The notes beneath the pieces were generated by a model. The model had not been told where the DNA came from and did not search any database. It saw only the letters and a list, made by a program, of their open reading frames with translations. 64,000 nucleotides of DNA from Verrucomicrobiota bacterium (GTDB lineage: Bacteria > Verrucomicrobiota > Verrucomicrobiia > CAIQCK01), in assembly GCA_016235595.1 (NCBI GenBank), contig JACRJX010000007.1:62001-126000 (forward strand), in the 5' to 3' direction. The translations under genes were made by a program, and so were the position numbers. Numbering within the stretch: the stretch's first letter is position 1; every line of letters begins with the position of its first letter. This document shows positions 24,303 through 33,756 of this stretch, one piece after another.

Positions 24303-25706
24303 TCACTCCACGCCGTCCCAGCAATAGGTGCAGAGCTTTTCCTTCGGCAGGCCGATGGACGCCACAAGGTCGTCAAGTTGCTGATACTGGAGGGTGGTCA
24401 GCGCCAATCGCTGGCGGATTCGTTCGACCATCGCGTGATACTTGTCGCTATTGTGGTCGGCATACTCTGCCGGTGGCGGGCCGTCGTGGCCTTCCATTTC
24501 CTTGGCCGCGCGCCGTCCGGCGAGGTCGAGTTCTGATTTCGACCGGGAGAAGTTCAGGAACTTGCAGCCGTGGATCAACGGCGGACATGCAGGACGCATG
24601 TGGACTTCCTTCGCGCCGTAGTCGTAGAGCCGGTGGACCGTGTCCTTGAGTTGCGTGCCGCGCACGATCGAGTCCTCGCAGAAAAGCAGCCGCCGGCCCT
24701 GGATGAGTTCCTTGATCGGGATGAGCTTCATGCGGGCAACAAGGTCGCGCATGGACTGGTCCTGCGGCATGAAACTGCGGGGCCAAGTGGGTGTGTATTT
24801 CACAAAAGGACGCCGATAAGGCACGCCTTTCTCGGTGGCGTAACCAATGGCGTGGCCCGTGCCGGAGTCCGGAATGCCGGCGACGACATCCACTTCAGTC
24901 TTGTCCTTCTTGGCGAGCGCCGCACCGCTGCGATTGCGCGAGTCCTCGACATTGATGCCCTCGTAGCAGGACGCCGGATAACCGTAATAGACCCAGAGAA
25001 ACGAACACACCTGGCAACGCGGCCTTGGCAGGATCACCTGCTCGATGCCGTCCGGTGTCAACCGCACCACCTCGCCCGGACCAAGATCGCGCACGGTTTC
25101 GTAGCCGAGGTTGGGGAAGGCGCACGTCTCCATCGTCGCCGCGTAGCCGTCATCCGAGTTTTTCCCGATGATGATGGGGGTGCGGCCCAGTTTGTCGCGC
25201 GCGGCATACACGCCCTTGTCGGTCAGCAGGAGAATCGAACAGGACCCTTCGATGGCGTTTTGCGCGATCTCGATACCCTCGGCAAATGTCGCGCCTTGAT
25301 TGATGTAGAGAGCGACCAATTCGGTCGGGTTGATTTCGCCGCCGCTCATTTCGGAGAAATGCGCCGATCGCAATCCAAACGCCTTCTTCACCAGGTCGGC
25401 TATGTTGGCAATGCGCCCGACCGTGACGATGGCGTAGTTGCCCAGATGCGACCCGATGATGAGAGGCTGGTCTTCCGTGTCGCTGATCACGCCGATGCCC
25501 ATCCGGCCGTTCAACTTGAGCACGTCGTGCTCAAACTTTGACCGGAACTGCGCGTTGGTGATGTCGTGGATGAACCGTGTGTAGCCGTCGATGTCGCGCA
25601 CAGCCATGCCGCCGCGTCGCGTGCCAAGATGAGAATGGTAGTCCGTGCCGTAAAACAAATCCGTCACGCAGTTGCTCTTTGAAACAACACCGAAGAAACC
25701 GCCCAT
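24303..25706 (-). CDS. PurF-like amidophosphoribosyltransferase paralogue lacking nucleophile Cys
   Basis: A 467-residue homologue of glutamine PRPP amidotransferase. The phosphoribosyltransferase half is intact, with the PRPP loop CEDSIVRGT (343-351). Four cysteines, C231, C381, C459 and C462, match the positions that bind the 4Fe-4S cluster in Bacillus-type PurF. The N-terminus reads MGGFFGVVS where PurF has Cys as residue 1 after processing, so glutamine hydrolysis should be lost. AGGAGATC just upstream fixes the ATG at 25706, making a missed upstream Cys unlikely. It may use free ammonia or make another phosphoribosyl product. No other purine gene is nearby. Confidence 0.87.
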   Translation of the reverse strand: MGGFFGVVSKSNCVTDLFYGTDYHSHLGTRRGGMAVRDIDGYTRFIHDITNAQFRSKFEHDVLKLNGRMGIGVISDTEDQPLIIGSHLGNYAIVTVGRIANIADLVKKAFGLRSAHFSEMSGGEINPTELVALYINQGATFAEGIEIAQNAIEGSCSILLLTDKGVYAARDKLGRTPIIIGKNSDDGYAATMETCAFPNLGYETVRDLGPGEVVRLTPDGIEQVILPRPRCQVCSFLWVYYGYPASCYEGINVEDSRNRSGAALAKKDKTEVDVVAGIPDSGTGHAIGYATEKGVPYRRPFVKYTPTWPRSFMPQDQSMRDLVARMKLIPIKELIQGRRLLFCEDSIVRGTQLKDTVHRLYDYGAKEVHMRPACPPLIHGCKFLNFSRSKSELDLAGRRAAKEMEGHDGPPPAEYADHNSDKYHAMVERIRQRLALTTLQYQQLDDLVASIGLPKEKLCTYCWDGVE

Positions 25707-25933
25707 AGCATTGATCTCCTGGAATGAAACTGAGTTGATCGGCAGGCTATGCGCGAACCATTATCAACTCAAGACTGAATCGTTCGATGCGTGGCGTTAT
25801 TTCGTCACGAAGCCGGCCGGCAACTGCCAGCGAAACAAGACACAACGCGACCCTTGCATGCTTCATGATGGCCTCGATGTAGCGGAAATTTCCGCCGCGT
25901 GCCGAAACAAACTGGCTGCAACCCGTCCGGCGT

Positions 25934-28900
25934 TTATTGCCGCGCTGTGCGGATCTCATCCGTTTCAATGATGATGCGGAAGCCGACGTTGTAGATTTTC
26001 TGGAACGCCGGATACGGCACGCGGAAGCTCGACGTGCAGCGGAACGGGCGGTCATACCATGACCCGCCGCGCACCACGCGCTCGGTCTGAGACGGCAGAT
26101 CGGCGGCGTTGCGGTCGTCGTCGCGATACGGATACGGCCGATAGGCGGAGCGGGTCCATTCCCACGCATTGCCGTGCATGTCGTGCAGGCCCCACGGGTT
26201 CGGCTTGTAGCGGCCCACCGGCTCGGTGACGAAACCGTCGTCATTGAAACGCGCCTCCTGCGGAATCCAGTTGTCGTATTTGTTCTCCGGGTTCTTGTAC
26301 CAAGCGGCGCGATAGTCCTGGACGTAGGGATTGCCGGAGAAATACGACAGCATGGAATCGCCGAGGTTGGCGAACTTCGAGAAGTCCGTGTCGAGGCCGC
26401 CATACCAGAACGGCGTCGCCGTGCCGGCGCGGCAGGCCCATTCCCACTGTGCCTCGGTTGGCAATGTCACCTTGCGGCCCATCTTCGTCGAGAGCCACGC
26501 GCAGAACTTCATCGCGTCGGTCCACGACACGCGCACCGCCGGCTGTGCGGGCTGGTCCTGGTCGTAACAAGTGATGCCGAACTGGTAGCCGTGCCGGTCC
26601 TCCTCGCGGCTCTCGTGCGCCGGGTCGAACCGCTTGAACTGGTCGTTGGTGATTTCCAAAGCGCTCATCCAGAACCCGCGCGCAATCTTCACGCGGTTAA
26701 GCGGCCGCTCGTCGCGATGGCCGTCGCGGCCGCCCATGACGAACTCGCCCGCCGGCACCCACACGAAGCGCATTCCCGGCGGTGGCAACGCCTCGTTCAC
26801 CATCGCGATTTTCTGCCCGGCCTTTGCCGGCGTCTTTTCGCTCCAGACGACAGTGCGCTTCTCGTCCATCAATTCCACGAGACAGCTCGCGAGCCGCTCC
26901 TGGATGCCGTCGCGGTTCCAAAGCACAAGTTTCTGCACCGGATACATTGCGCCAAGATCCACCTCCCACCATTCCTTGTCACCGTTCATGGTGTGCGTGA
27001 TGGAGCCGTGGCCATAGTTGCCATCGGTGTTGCCGTCCACGCCGCGCCCGGCGCCCGCGCCACCGTAGGTGCTCGACTGCGACGCCTTCTTTTTCAGCGC
27101 CACGTTCTGGCCATCGGAGAAAACCTCCGCTTCGGCAATCGAGAGCCATCGCGCCGGGCCGGCATTGACGCGCAGGTAACGCGCTCTCACAACAGGCGGC
27201 TGCGTCTTTGCCTGCTCGAATGGAAACGCGAGCGCGCCGCTGGTGCCGGCCGGCGCGGTTTGTTTCTGCTTCGCGACGGCTTCCTCCGCGCTGAATGGCC
27301 AGTCCGCCGGTGTTTCCAATTTCAAATCCGAGACTTCCGATTCCACTGCGGGCTTCACCGGCGTCGTGTCATACTTCGGCGTCGCGGGAATTTCCTCGTA
27401 GTTCGGATGCGGCCCCATCGGCACGTATTTCTTGCGCAGCTCCATCGCTCGCGCATTCACCGTCGCCAACTTCTCGCACAGATGCTGGCCGTAGCCTTGC
27501 GTGAACTGCGGAATTTCGCCCCATGTCCCGTAGAACGGCGCGTTGAGGTCCTGCCATGCCACGAGTCGCTCCCACGCCTCGGCGTCGAGCTGCACACCGC
27601 GGTGGCCTTTGCGCAGCATCTGGCCCAATTCGGTCGTGTTGAAACAGAAGTCCAGCGGCGACAGCATTCGCCGATCGCCTTCGATGCCCGCGCGGCGCAT
27701 GAATCGGTGGAGTTCGGCGTAAGACTTGGTGAACTTGCCGCCGCCGCCCCAATGGCCGGCGTGTTTGGTGCCCCAATCGGTGATCATCTCGCCGCCGACA
27801 AGCCGTGGTTGAGCCTTTGTGCCGTCGTGGCAGTTCACACAATATTTGTCGAGCACGGGCTGCACTTCTCGCACGTAGCTGAACCCGCGCGTCGGCCCAT
27901 GCCACGGCGTGACGACGGACGGCTTGCGTTTGGTTGCAACGGCCTCGCGACGCAGCGACGCCGCGCTCTGGCTCTCGTGACAGCCAACGCACGACACACG
28001 CTCGCCGGGCTGGCCCACGAGCCAGCTTCGCATCAGTTGCAGTGCCTCGCCTTTTTCGTCCAGCGGCTGGAGCGATATCGGCGTGTTGGCGGGCATTTTG
28101 AAATGCGCCGAGCCGTCCGGCTCCACCGGCACAGTGCCGATGATGCGCTTGACGTCCCACGGGCCGTCCATGCCGAGCGTGCCGTAGAGACCACCCATGC
28201 CGCGCCGGCTGAAATAGTATTCGATGAGCCGCAGCTTCTTGACGGTCCCGCGTGGGACTCCCGCGAGGCCGGGACCGTCGTAGATGTCCTGGATGTGGAC
28301 CGTCGCCTCGTTCGTCGCGAGGTCCACGCGGTCGGGAATGGCCGTCGGCCGCGCCGTTTTGCGCAGCGGAATCGGCTCCAGCAACGCCGCGCCGGGCAGT
28401 TCCTTGATGAGTGTGAAGTTGTCGAACGCGTCCACGAGGTAGATGCCCCACAGCGAATTCGGGTGCCGCTTGCAGGTGACGATGTGATACTTCTCACTCA
28501 GCGGATAGGGCGTCAGAAACTGCGGGCAGGCGCCGTGCGTCAGACCGTCGCGCACGACCGGCTCCACCAGCTTGTCATAACCGGGGATTTCCTTCACGCC
28601 CTCGCCGTCGTGCCGGCCGGCCTCGGTGTCGAAAACCAGCAGCCGGCCCGACCGTCCCACGTCGTGATGGCCGCCGGCGATGCCAATGACTTTGCCCGCC
28701 GTGCCGGGCACCGGTCGCGCATGGAAGAACGAGGCGGGGAACCACGAGCCTCGCCCGCGCAGCTCGCGCTGGTCGGTGCCGTCGGGGTTCATGTGGAAAA
28801 GCATCCGCGAGTTGGCGTGGCTCTGATCGGTGTATTCCCATCGCAGATACATCACACGCCCGCTCGGCATCACCGTCGGGCACCAGTCGCTGTCCTGCTC

Positions 28901-30088
28901 GAACGTAAGCTGCCGAATCTGGCTGCTCTTCATGTCGAGCCGGTAAATCGAGGCCGTTGCATCGCTGCCGAACACGCACGGGATGCCCTTGTAGATCGCG
29001 CTTGAGGTGAACACGATGTCACCATTCGGCAGATAACACGGCTCCATGTGCGAAACGTCGTCGCCATCGTCGGGCGTAACCTGCCGCAGGCCTTTGCCGT
29101 CCACGGCAATCTCCCAAAGCCGCAGTCCATTCTCCTTCGCGCTCTTCTTCGAGAATAGAATCCGGTCAGCGTCGAAGTTCAGGTCGGGCGCGAAGAGGGT
29201 TTCCATGTCCTGGGCTGCGTAGATCGTCTCGAACCGTCCCGCGCCGCGCAGGTCGGAGAGCACGGCGATCTCGTCGCGGAACGAGCCTTTGCGGACGACC
29301 ACGTCGTCGGTGCGCCAGTTGTTCGGCTGGCCGATGTCATAGCTTATGGCATGCGTGGCCGGCACGGAAACGCCGCGCTTGAGCACGAGTAACTTGTTGA
29401 AGTCCAGCAGCGGATTCGCGAGCAATGCCGCGCGCACATCGGACACGAGCGCGTCGGCGCGCCCCACCGCATCGCGCTTGCACTCGCGCAACGCTGCCAG
29501 GAGTCCGTCGCGCTCCTTTAGCGCGTCGAGCAACGTCCGATGCTTCGTTGTATCGCAGCGATCCGGCCAGGTTTGGGCCATGTCATTGAGTGCGAGCGCG
29601 ATGGTTTTCGGGTCTGCGCCTTCGAGCCGTTGGATGGTTTCGCTGAACACGCACGACTGGCGATAGAGCTTGCGGATGTTCTCCAGATCGGCAGGCGAGG
29701 CCGCCGTCGTCGCGAGCTTCCGCGCTTCCTGCTGCAGCGGCCCAATCATTGCGTTCACGTAGCGGTTTGCGAGTCCCTTGAAATCACCGGCCTTCCAATC
29801 GCCCGACCAGATGCCGTCGCGGTCGTCGGCGCCGGGGAAATCGCGGATCACCTGTTGCCAGATTTGCTGGCGAGCGGCGGCCTTTTGGCGTGCATCGGCT
29901 TTCTTGTTTTTCTTGGCCGCCTTTTCAGCGTCGGCTTCCTTCGCCGCCAGCGCCTCGCGCGTGATGCGGATGGTTTCCTCCCATGTCGCCTGTTTTTGGT
30001 AGCAGGCCGGATCAGCGGCGAGACTCACCAGTGGCAACACAAGCCACAAAACCATGCCAAAGGTTTGAGATTTGAGGTGCGCGATCAT
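25934..30088 (-). CDS. HzsA-related di-haem protein fused to F5/8C and SUMF1 domains
   Basis: A 1384-residue exported protein. After a signal peptide and a Lys/Ala-rich coiled region, about residues 215-600 form a TolB-like propeller of the hydrazine-synthase-alpha-related kind. Two c-type haem motifs follow, CVGCH (700-704) and CVNCH (750-754). An F5/8-type C (discoidin-like) domain lies near 955-1090, with a C-terminal SUMF1 domain from about 1110 (MRFVWVPAGEFVMGG to GGSWYDRPFRC). The SUMF1 part lacks the first of the two active-site cysteines of formylglycine-generating enzyme, so it is probably a binding domain. It follows the IclR gene by 12 bases and is likely under its control. Confidence 0.87.
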   Translation of the reverse strand: MIAHLKSQTFGMVLWLVLPLVSLAADPACYQKQATWEETIRITREALAAKEADAEKAAKKNKKADARQKAAARQQIWQQVIRDFPGADDRDGIWSGDWKAGDFKGLANRYVNAMIGPLQQEARKLATTAASPADLENIRKLYRQSCVFSETIQRLEGADPKTIALALNDMAQTWPDRCDTTKHRTLLDALKERDGLLAALRECKRDAVGRADALVSDVRAALLANPLLDFNKLLVLKRGVSVPATHAISYDIGQPNNWRTDDVVVRKGSFRDEIAVLSDLRGAGRFETIYAAQDMETLFAPDLNFDADRILFSKKSAKENGLRLWEIAVDGKGLRQVTPDDGDDVSHMEPCYLPNGDIVFTSSAIYKGIPCVFGSDATASIYRLDMKSSQIRQLTFEQDSDWCPTVMPSGRVMYLRWEYTDQSHANSRMLFHMNPDGTDQRELRGRGSWFPASFFHARPVPGTAGKVIGIAGGHHDVGRSGRLLVFDTEAGRHDGEGVKEIPGYDKLVEPVVRDGLTHGACPQFLTPYPLSEKYHIVTCKRHPNSLWGIYLVDAFDNFTLIKELPGAALLEPIPLRKTARPTAIPDRVDLATNEATVHIQDIYDGPGLAGVPRGTVKKLRLIEYYFSRRGMGGLYGTLGMDGPWDVKRIIGTVPVEPDGSAHFKMPANTPISLQPLDEKGEALQLMRSWLVGQPGERVSCVGCHESQSAASLRREAVATKRKPSVVTPWHGPTRGFSYVREVQPVLDKYCVNCHDGTKAQPRLVGGEMITDWGTKHAGHWGGGGKFTKSYAELHRFMRRAGIEGDRRMLSPLDFCFNTTELGQMLRKGHRGVQLDAEAWERLVAWQDLNAPFYGTWGEIPQFTQGYGQHLCEKLATVNARAMELRKKYVPMGPHPNYEEIPATPKYDTTPVKPAVESEVSDLKLETPADWPFSAEEAVAKQKQTAPAGTSGALAFPFEQAKTQPPVVRARYLRVNAGPARWLSIAEAEVFSDGQNVALKKKASQSSTYGGAGAGRGVDGNTDGNYGHGSITHTMNGDKEWWEVDLGAMYPVQKLVLWNRDGIQERLASCLVELMDEKRTVVWSEKTPAKAGQKIAMVNEALPPPGMRFVWVPAGEFVMGGRDGHRDERPLNRVKIARGFWMSALEITNDQFKRFDPAHESREEDRHGYQFGITCYDQDQPAQPAVRVSWTDAMKFCAWLSTKMGRKVTLPTEAQWEWACRAGTATPFWYGGLDTDFSKFANLGDSMLSYFSGNPYVQDYRAAWYKNPENKYDNWIPQEARFNDDGFVTEPVGRYKPNPWGLHDMHGNAWEWTRSAYRPYPYRDDDRNAADLPSQTERVVRGGSWYDRPFRCTSSFRVPYPAFQKIYNVGFRIIIETDEIRTARQ

Positions 30089-30100
30089 TGTCTTTCTCCT

Positions 30101-30925
30101 TCATCCAGCGGGGTTGTTACTCCTGCGTTTGCCGTTCAGGCCATAGCCAAGGCGCTTCGAAATCTCCGTCGCATGTTCGATGACCAAAGCGCCCAGCGTT
30201 GGAAACTGCGAGGCAGGAATTCGTTCTGTCGGACCTGTGACTGTCAACGCGGCCACTGGGAAACCCTGGTGATTGAGAATGGGCGCAGCCACACAGTGAA
30301 CGCCATCCAGCGCCTCTCCACAGTCCGTGCCGTAACCCTTTTGCCGCGCTTTGGATAGCGCCTCGTCGAACCCGGCGCGGCTCGTGATCGTGTTTGCCGT
30401 CAGCCGCTTGAACGAGACGCCTTTCAAGGCCGCTTCGCGCTCGGCTTCCGGCAAGAACGCCAGGATGACCTTCGTGGAAGCCGACGTGTGAATGATCTGG
30501 CGCGTGCCGGGATCGCAGACGAACCGGAAGGGATGAGAACTCTGGACTTGTTCCAGCACCAAGCCCTCGCCTTGATCGAGAATGCTGATGACTACCGTTT
30601 CCTGTGTCGCGTCGCGCAGCCGGCGCATCACGTCGAGCGAGTTCTCCATCAGGCCACGATCCTGTGCGCTGTCGTAGGCGAGCGTGGCCATCTTGCGGCT
30701 GAGTGTGTAGAGCAGCGTGGACGGGTCTCGTCGGATGTAGTCATGTCCCGCGAGCGTGTTCAGGATTCGGTGGACCGTGTTTTTTGGGAATCCCAGCGCA
30801 CGGGCGATTTCCGTCAACGACCGGCCCTGTGGGGACTGGCGCAGATGATCGAGCACGTGCAGCGCCCGGTCGAGGATGGGGACTCCGGAGTGGTTCCGAT
30901 GTTGTGCTGTGGCCTTGGCGGGCAT
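30101..30925 (-). CDS. IclR family transcriptional regulator
   Basis: A 274-residue regulator. The N-terminal winged helix-turn-helix (about 15-75) includes ILDRALHVLDHL, SLTEIARALGFPKNTVHRI and GHDYIRR. The IclR effector domain follows with STKVILAFLPEAE and DGVHCVAAPILNHQGFPVA. A near-perfect palindrome begins 5 bases upstream of its start codon, so it probably represses or controls its own transcript, which should extend into the HzsA-related gene 12 bases downstream. The effector is unknown; the family often senses small acids from sugar or aromatic breakdown. Confidence 0.93.
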   Translation of the reverse strand: MPAKATAQHRNHSGVPILDRALHVLDHLRQSPQGRSLTEIARALGFPKNTVHRILNTLAGHDYIRRDPSTLLYTLSRKMATLAYDSAQDRGLMENSLDVMRRLRDATQETVVISILDQGEGLVLEQVQSSHPFRFVCDPGTRQIIHTSASTKVILAFLPEAEREAALKGVSFKRLTANTITSRAGFDEALSKARQKGYGTDCGEALDGVHCVAAPILNHQGFPVAALTVTGPTERIPASQFPTLGALVIEHATEISKRLGYGLNGKRRSNNPAG

Positions 30926-30930
30926 ATCGC

Positions 30931-30967
30931 TGTTCCAATAGAGAGACTGTATTCCTCTATTAGAACA
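30931..30967. promoter_or_regulatory. Palindromic operator at the iclR-type gene start
   Basis: TGTTCCAATAGAG (30931-30943) and CTCTATTAGAACA (30955-30967) are inverted repeats matching at 12 of 13 positions, separated by 11 bases. The right end of the element is 42 bases and the left end 6 bases from the IclR start codon. Size, symmetry and position fit a site for a dimeric or tetrameric IclR regulator acting on its own operon. I found no second copy in the other intergenic regions I scanned. Confidence 0.65.
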
Positions 30968-31030
30968 ACCAAGGCCTCAAAGCAAGCACATTTCCGGTTC
31001 CCTTGCCGGTCAAACGTTATTCAGTTGCGC

Positions 31031-32527
31031 CTAGACTTCCCAGCCTTTGCGGACGGGGCACTTCACCCAACGCTCCAGCTCTGGCATGTTGGCGCATTTC
31101 ATGCCGGGGCCGTCCCACTCGATCTTTTTGCCGGGGCCGGCGATGTAGGCGAGCGAGCCGAGCAGCACCACTTCCGTCAGCCGCGCGGCATACGCGAAGT
31201 TCGAGCAGGCCGGCTCGCCACCGTGGCAGGCGCGGAGGAAATCGTCCGTGTGGCTGCCAGTGATGCGCAGAAGTGTTTTACGCGGCACGGGCGTGGCCTT
31301 GTGTTGCGACTCCGGGATGATGCGCACGCTCATGCAATAGGTGTCGCTCCAAATGACGCCCTTGTCGCCGACGTAGAGCGCGCCGTTGCCGCCGAGCTTG
31401 ATCTTGTATTTCTTCTCCAATTCCTCGACCAGCGGTGGGAGGTTTTGCGAGCCGGCGGCGACGCTGCCCGGCACGTCATTGGCGTCCAGTTCCATCTTGG
31501 CGCCCTTCTTCTTGCCGTCGAACCAGTAGAGCTTCACCGGCGGCATGTCGCCACGGGCGGGGAAGTCCCAGCGGATGCGCGTGCCGACCGGATAACGCTC
31601 GTCGCTGCCGCCAATCACCTCCTCGGCCTCGACGGATGCCGCGTGACCGAGCTTGAGCGCCCAGAACGCGCCATCGATGATGTGGCAGCCCATGTTGCCA
31701 AGCGAGCCGTTGCCGAAATCGTGCCAGTTGTGCCACTCGTGCGGGTGGAGTTCGACGACTTTGGTCGTTCCATCCTTGGCTTTGACGATCGTGTCCGGGT
31801 GATGCTCCCGATACGGCGCAGGTCCGATCCATTCGTCCCAATGGAGTCCCTTCGGCACCGGTGTCGCTGCCGGGCGCGGCCCGACACCGCCGTTGGCGCG
31901 GTTGCTCCACGTATAAACCGTCGTGACCTTGCCGATCGCGCCGGCCCAGATGTATTCGCAGAGACGGCGCATGCCCTCGCAGGAGTGGCCTTGGTTGCCC
32001 ATCTGCGTGGCGACCTTGTATTTTGCGGCGAACTCCGCCATGCGGCGCGCTTCGGAGACGTCATGGCAGAGTGGCTTCTCGCAATAGACATGCTTGCCGA
32101 GCTGCATCGCCATCAATGATATCGGTGCATGGTGATGGTTCGGCGTGGCGATGAACACTGCATCGATCTCCTTGCCCATCTTGTCGAACATCTTCCGGTA
32201 ATCGGTGAACCTCTTCACGCGGGAGAAATCAACACCGGCCACTTTTTTCTCGTCGCCGGCCGGATGCTTTGCCTTCGGGGGCCGTGCCGCAATCTCGAGG
32301 CGTTTGTCGTCCACATCCACGAGGGCGACCAGCCGCTCGCCTGCCGCGGCCGGGATGTGAAAAGTCGCGCCGCGTCCGCCGCAGCCGATGACCACTGTGG
32401 CCAGCTTCGAGCTGGGCTTGCCGGCCGCAAAAATGCTCGGCGCACAAAAGAGGCTCGAACCGGTGGCCGCACCAGCGCCGAGGGCAGCGGTCTTCAGAAA
32501 ACTACGTCGGGTCATGGGGAGGGTCAT
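31031..32527 (-). CDS. Gfo/Idh/MocA family oxidoreductase, Tat-exported
   Basis: A 498-residue NAD(P)-dependent sugar oxidoreductase. A Tat signal (TRRSFLKTAALGAGAA) precedes the Rossmann fold, whose dinucleotide loop is VVIGCGGRG. AVFIATPNHHHAPIS and YCEKPLCHDV are the usual family motifs, the latter with the catalytic Lys. Members act on sugars, inositols and glycoside derivatives; Tat export allows the tightly bound nucleotide to be carried out with the protein. The ATG at 32527 has AAAGGAA upstream; an ATG 12 bases inside also precedes the Tat motif. It lies in a minus-strand series with the creatininase and the other Tat enzymes. Confidence 0.92.
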   Translation of the reverse strand: MTLPMTRRSFLKTAALGAGAATGSSLFCAPSIFAAGKPSSKLATVVIGCGGRGATFHIPAAAGERLVALVDVDDKRLEIAARPPKAKHPAGDEKKVAGVDFSRVKRFTDYRKMFDKMGKEIDAVFIATPNHHHAPISLMAMQLGKHVYCEKPLCHDVSEARRMAEFAAKYKVATQMGNQGHSCEGMRRLCEYIWAGAIGKVTTVYTWSNRANGGVGPRPAATPVPKGLHWDEWIGPAPYREHHPDTIVKAKDGTTKVVELHPHEWHNWHDFGNGSLGNMGCHIIDGAFWALKLGHAASVEAEEVIGGSDERYPVGTRIRWDFPARGDMPPVKLYWFDGKKKGAKMELDANDVPGSVAAGSQNLPPLVEELEKKYKIKLGGNGALYVGDKGVIWSDTYCMSVRIIPESQHKATPVPRKTLLRITGSHTDDFLRACHGGEPACSNFAYAARLTEVVLLGSLAYIAGPGKKIEWDGPGMKCANMPELERWVKCPVRKGWEV

Positions 32528-32719
32528 TGAGGTGTATTCCTTTCAGGGAGAGGTTCCAACATCACCGCGATATTGGATGAGATGACTGTCGGCATAAAGG
32601 TTATTCCAAAATCAGGTCCCCCTCATAGAGCACATCCGCCGGCAAATCAAGGCTGGGGTTTGGCTGGGGAGTGATACTTTAGGCGGAGTGGCGGGAGTGC
32701 CTTGTCATGGGGGCGCTTA

Positions 32720-33679
32720 TCAGGCAGATACTCCAAATCGCCTGGTGAAACTTGCGTCCTCAGCGGGTTGGTCGGCGAACTTGTCGTAGATACCCACGAT
32801 AACGCCGTCGGTTGGTTTGATGCCCGCGAAAGTTTGCTTGAAGGCATTCTCGACCCATTCGCGACGCTCGGAGAGCCGGCCTGCGGCAAGAATCTTGAAT
32901 GCGAGGCACGGACGTTTGGTTTGCCGCATGGCCTTGAACATGCGGGGCGGGTCGCTTTGCAGATAGACCTCGCCGACGGGAATCGGCACCGCGCCCAGCA
33001 GCTTCTGCAACTCCTCGGCACTGCGATGTCGTTCATAGACACAGCACATGTAGAAGTCCACGTCCCAGCCTTTTGACTCGATGGCGTCAACCACGGCAGG
33101 CATATGGGTTGAGACCCCCACCATGACCCCGGCGTCGCGCACGCGCTTGAGGAAATCGTGTATCTCATCGAGTTGGCCGCGCTTGAAGAGCCGGTCAGTG
33201 ACTTCACCGTGGTGGGCGATGGCGACGCAGCCGGCCTTCAGAAGCGGGCTGATTTCCTTTGGATCGGTGCCCAGCGAGATGTATCGCATCCGGCCACCCT
33301 CGGCGACGAACTGCTGGTACAACTCGAAGTTCTTGTTGGCGGATTGCCAGAAGTTGATGCCGACCTCCTGGCAGTGCCGCAAGGTCTTCAATACCTGCGC
33401 CGGCGTGTAGTATTCCTTCATTTCCTTGTTCACAAACACGGAGAGATGCGAACCGCCGTTGAACGGGTTGGCGCCGCACACCAGTCGTGACATGGAGTGG
33501 GGGCCAAAACGGATCTGTGGAAGCGTGCCTGCCGCTGCGGTCGCGGCCGTGGCATGGCTGGCGAGTCGCGCGGCGCTCATGGCAATGGGGAGAGCGCTGA
33601 TCGTTCTGAGAAATCCGCGGCGTGAATGGCGCAGGATCTTCTGCGGCGGCGGCAGGATGTCAGGGTGTGGTGTATTCAT
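32720..33679 (-). CDS. Tat-exported TIM-barrel protein, aldo/keto-reductase-like
   Basis: About 319 residues. The N-terminus has a Tat motif (SRRGFLRTISALPIAMS). The rest reads like a divergent aldo/keto reductase: VCGANPFNGGSHLS, LKTLRHCQEVGINFWQSA where AKRs have their FDTA Asp, HDFLKRVRDAGVMVGVSTHM, and a C-terminal DGVIVGIYDKF. The canonical Tyr/Lys/His catalytic set is not clear, so oxidoreductase activity is uncertain. Start chosen at ATG 33679, just before the Tat signal. It lies between creatininase and Gfo/Idh/MocA genes on the same strand and may work with them on an exported sugar or amide substrate. Confidence 0.65.
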   Translation of the reverse strand: MNTPHPDILPPPQKILRHSRRGFLRTISALPIAMSAARLASHATAATAAAGTLPQIRFGPHSMSRLVCGANPFNGGSHLSVFVNKEMKEYYTPAQVLKTLRHCQEVGINFWQSANKNFELYQQFVAEGGRMRYISLGTDPKEISPLLKAGCVAIAHHGEVTDRLFKRGQLDEIHDFLKRVRDAGVMVGVSTHMPAVVDAIESKGWDVDFYMCCVYERHRSAEELQKLLGAVPIPVGEVYLQSDPPRMFKAMRQTKRPCLAFKILAAGRLSERREWVENAFKQTFAGIKPTDGVIVGIYDKFADQPAEDASFTRRFGVSA

Positions 33680-33756
33680 GGTTTGATTCCTATGGTGAAA
33701 GGTCTCTTGCCGGAAAGGTTTCCTGGGGCAGTGGTGGTGGCTGATACAGTCGTCTC

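Noticed and set aside
25934..27000. The SUMF1 domain as the maturase of the sulfatase at 44297-46063
   Set aside because: One of the two active-site cysteines of formylglycine-generating enzyme is replaced (GGSWYDRPFRC).
26174..29005. A 943-codon open frame on the plus strand within the HzsA-related gene
   Set aside because: It is antisense to a well-supported gene with haem and propeller motifs, is rich in Arg/His/Ala, and has no recognisable domain; long antisense frames are expected in G+C-rich DNA.
25934..30088. Hydrazine synthase (anammox) as a function for the HzsA-related proteins
   Set aside because: Only the alpha-like propeller and haem motifs are present, no beta or gamma subunit or hydrazine dehydrogenase is linked, and the other domains point to glycan binding.
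30488..32119. A 543-codon plus-strand frame opposite the IclR and Gfo/Idh/MocA genes
   Set aside because: Both minus-strand genes show full motif sets, and the frame reads through the operator as if it were coding.
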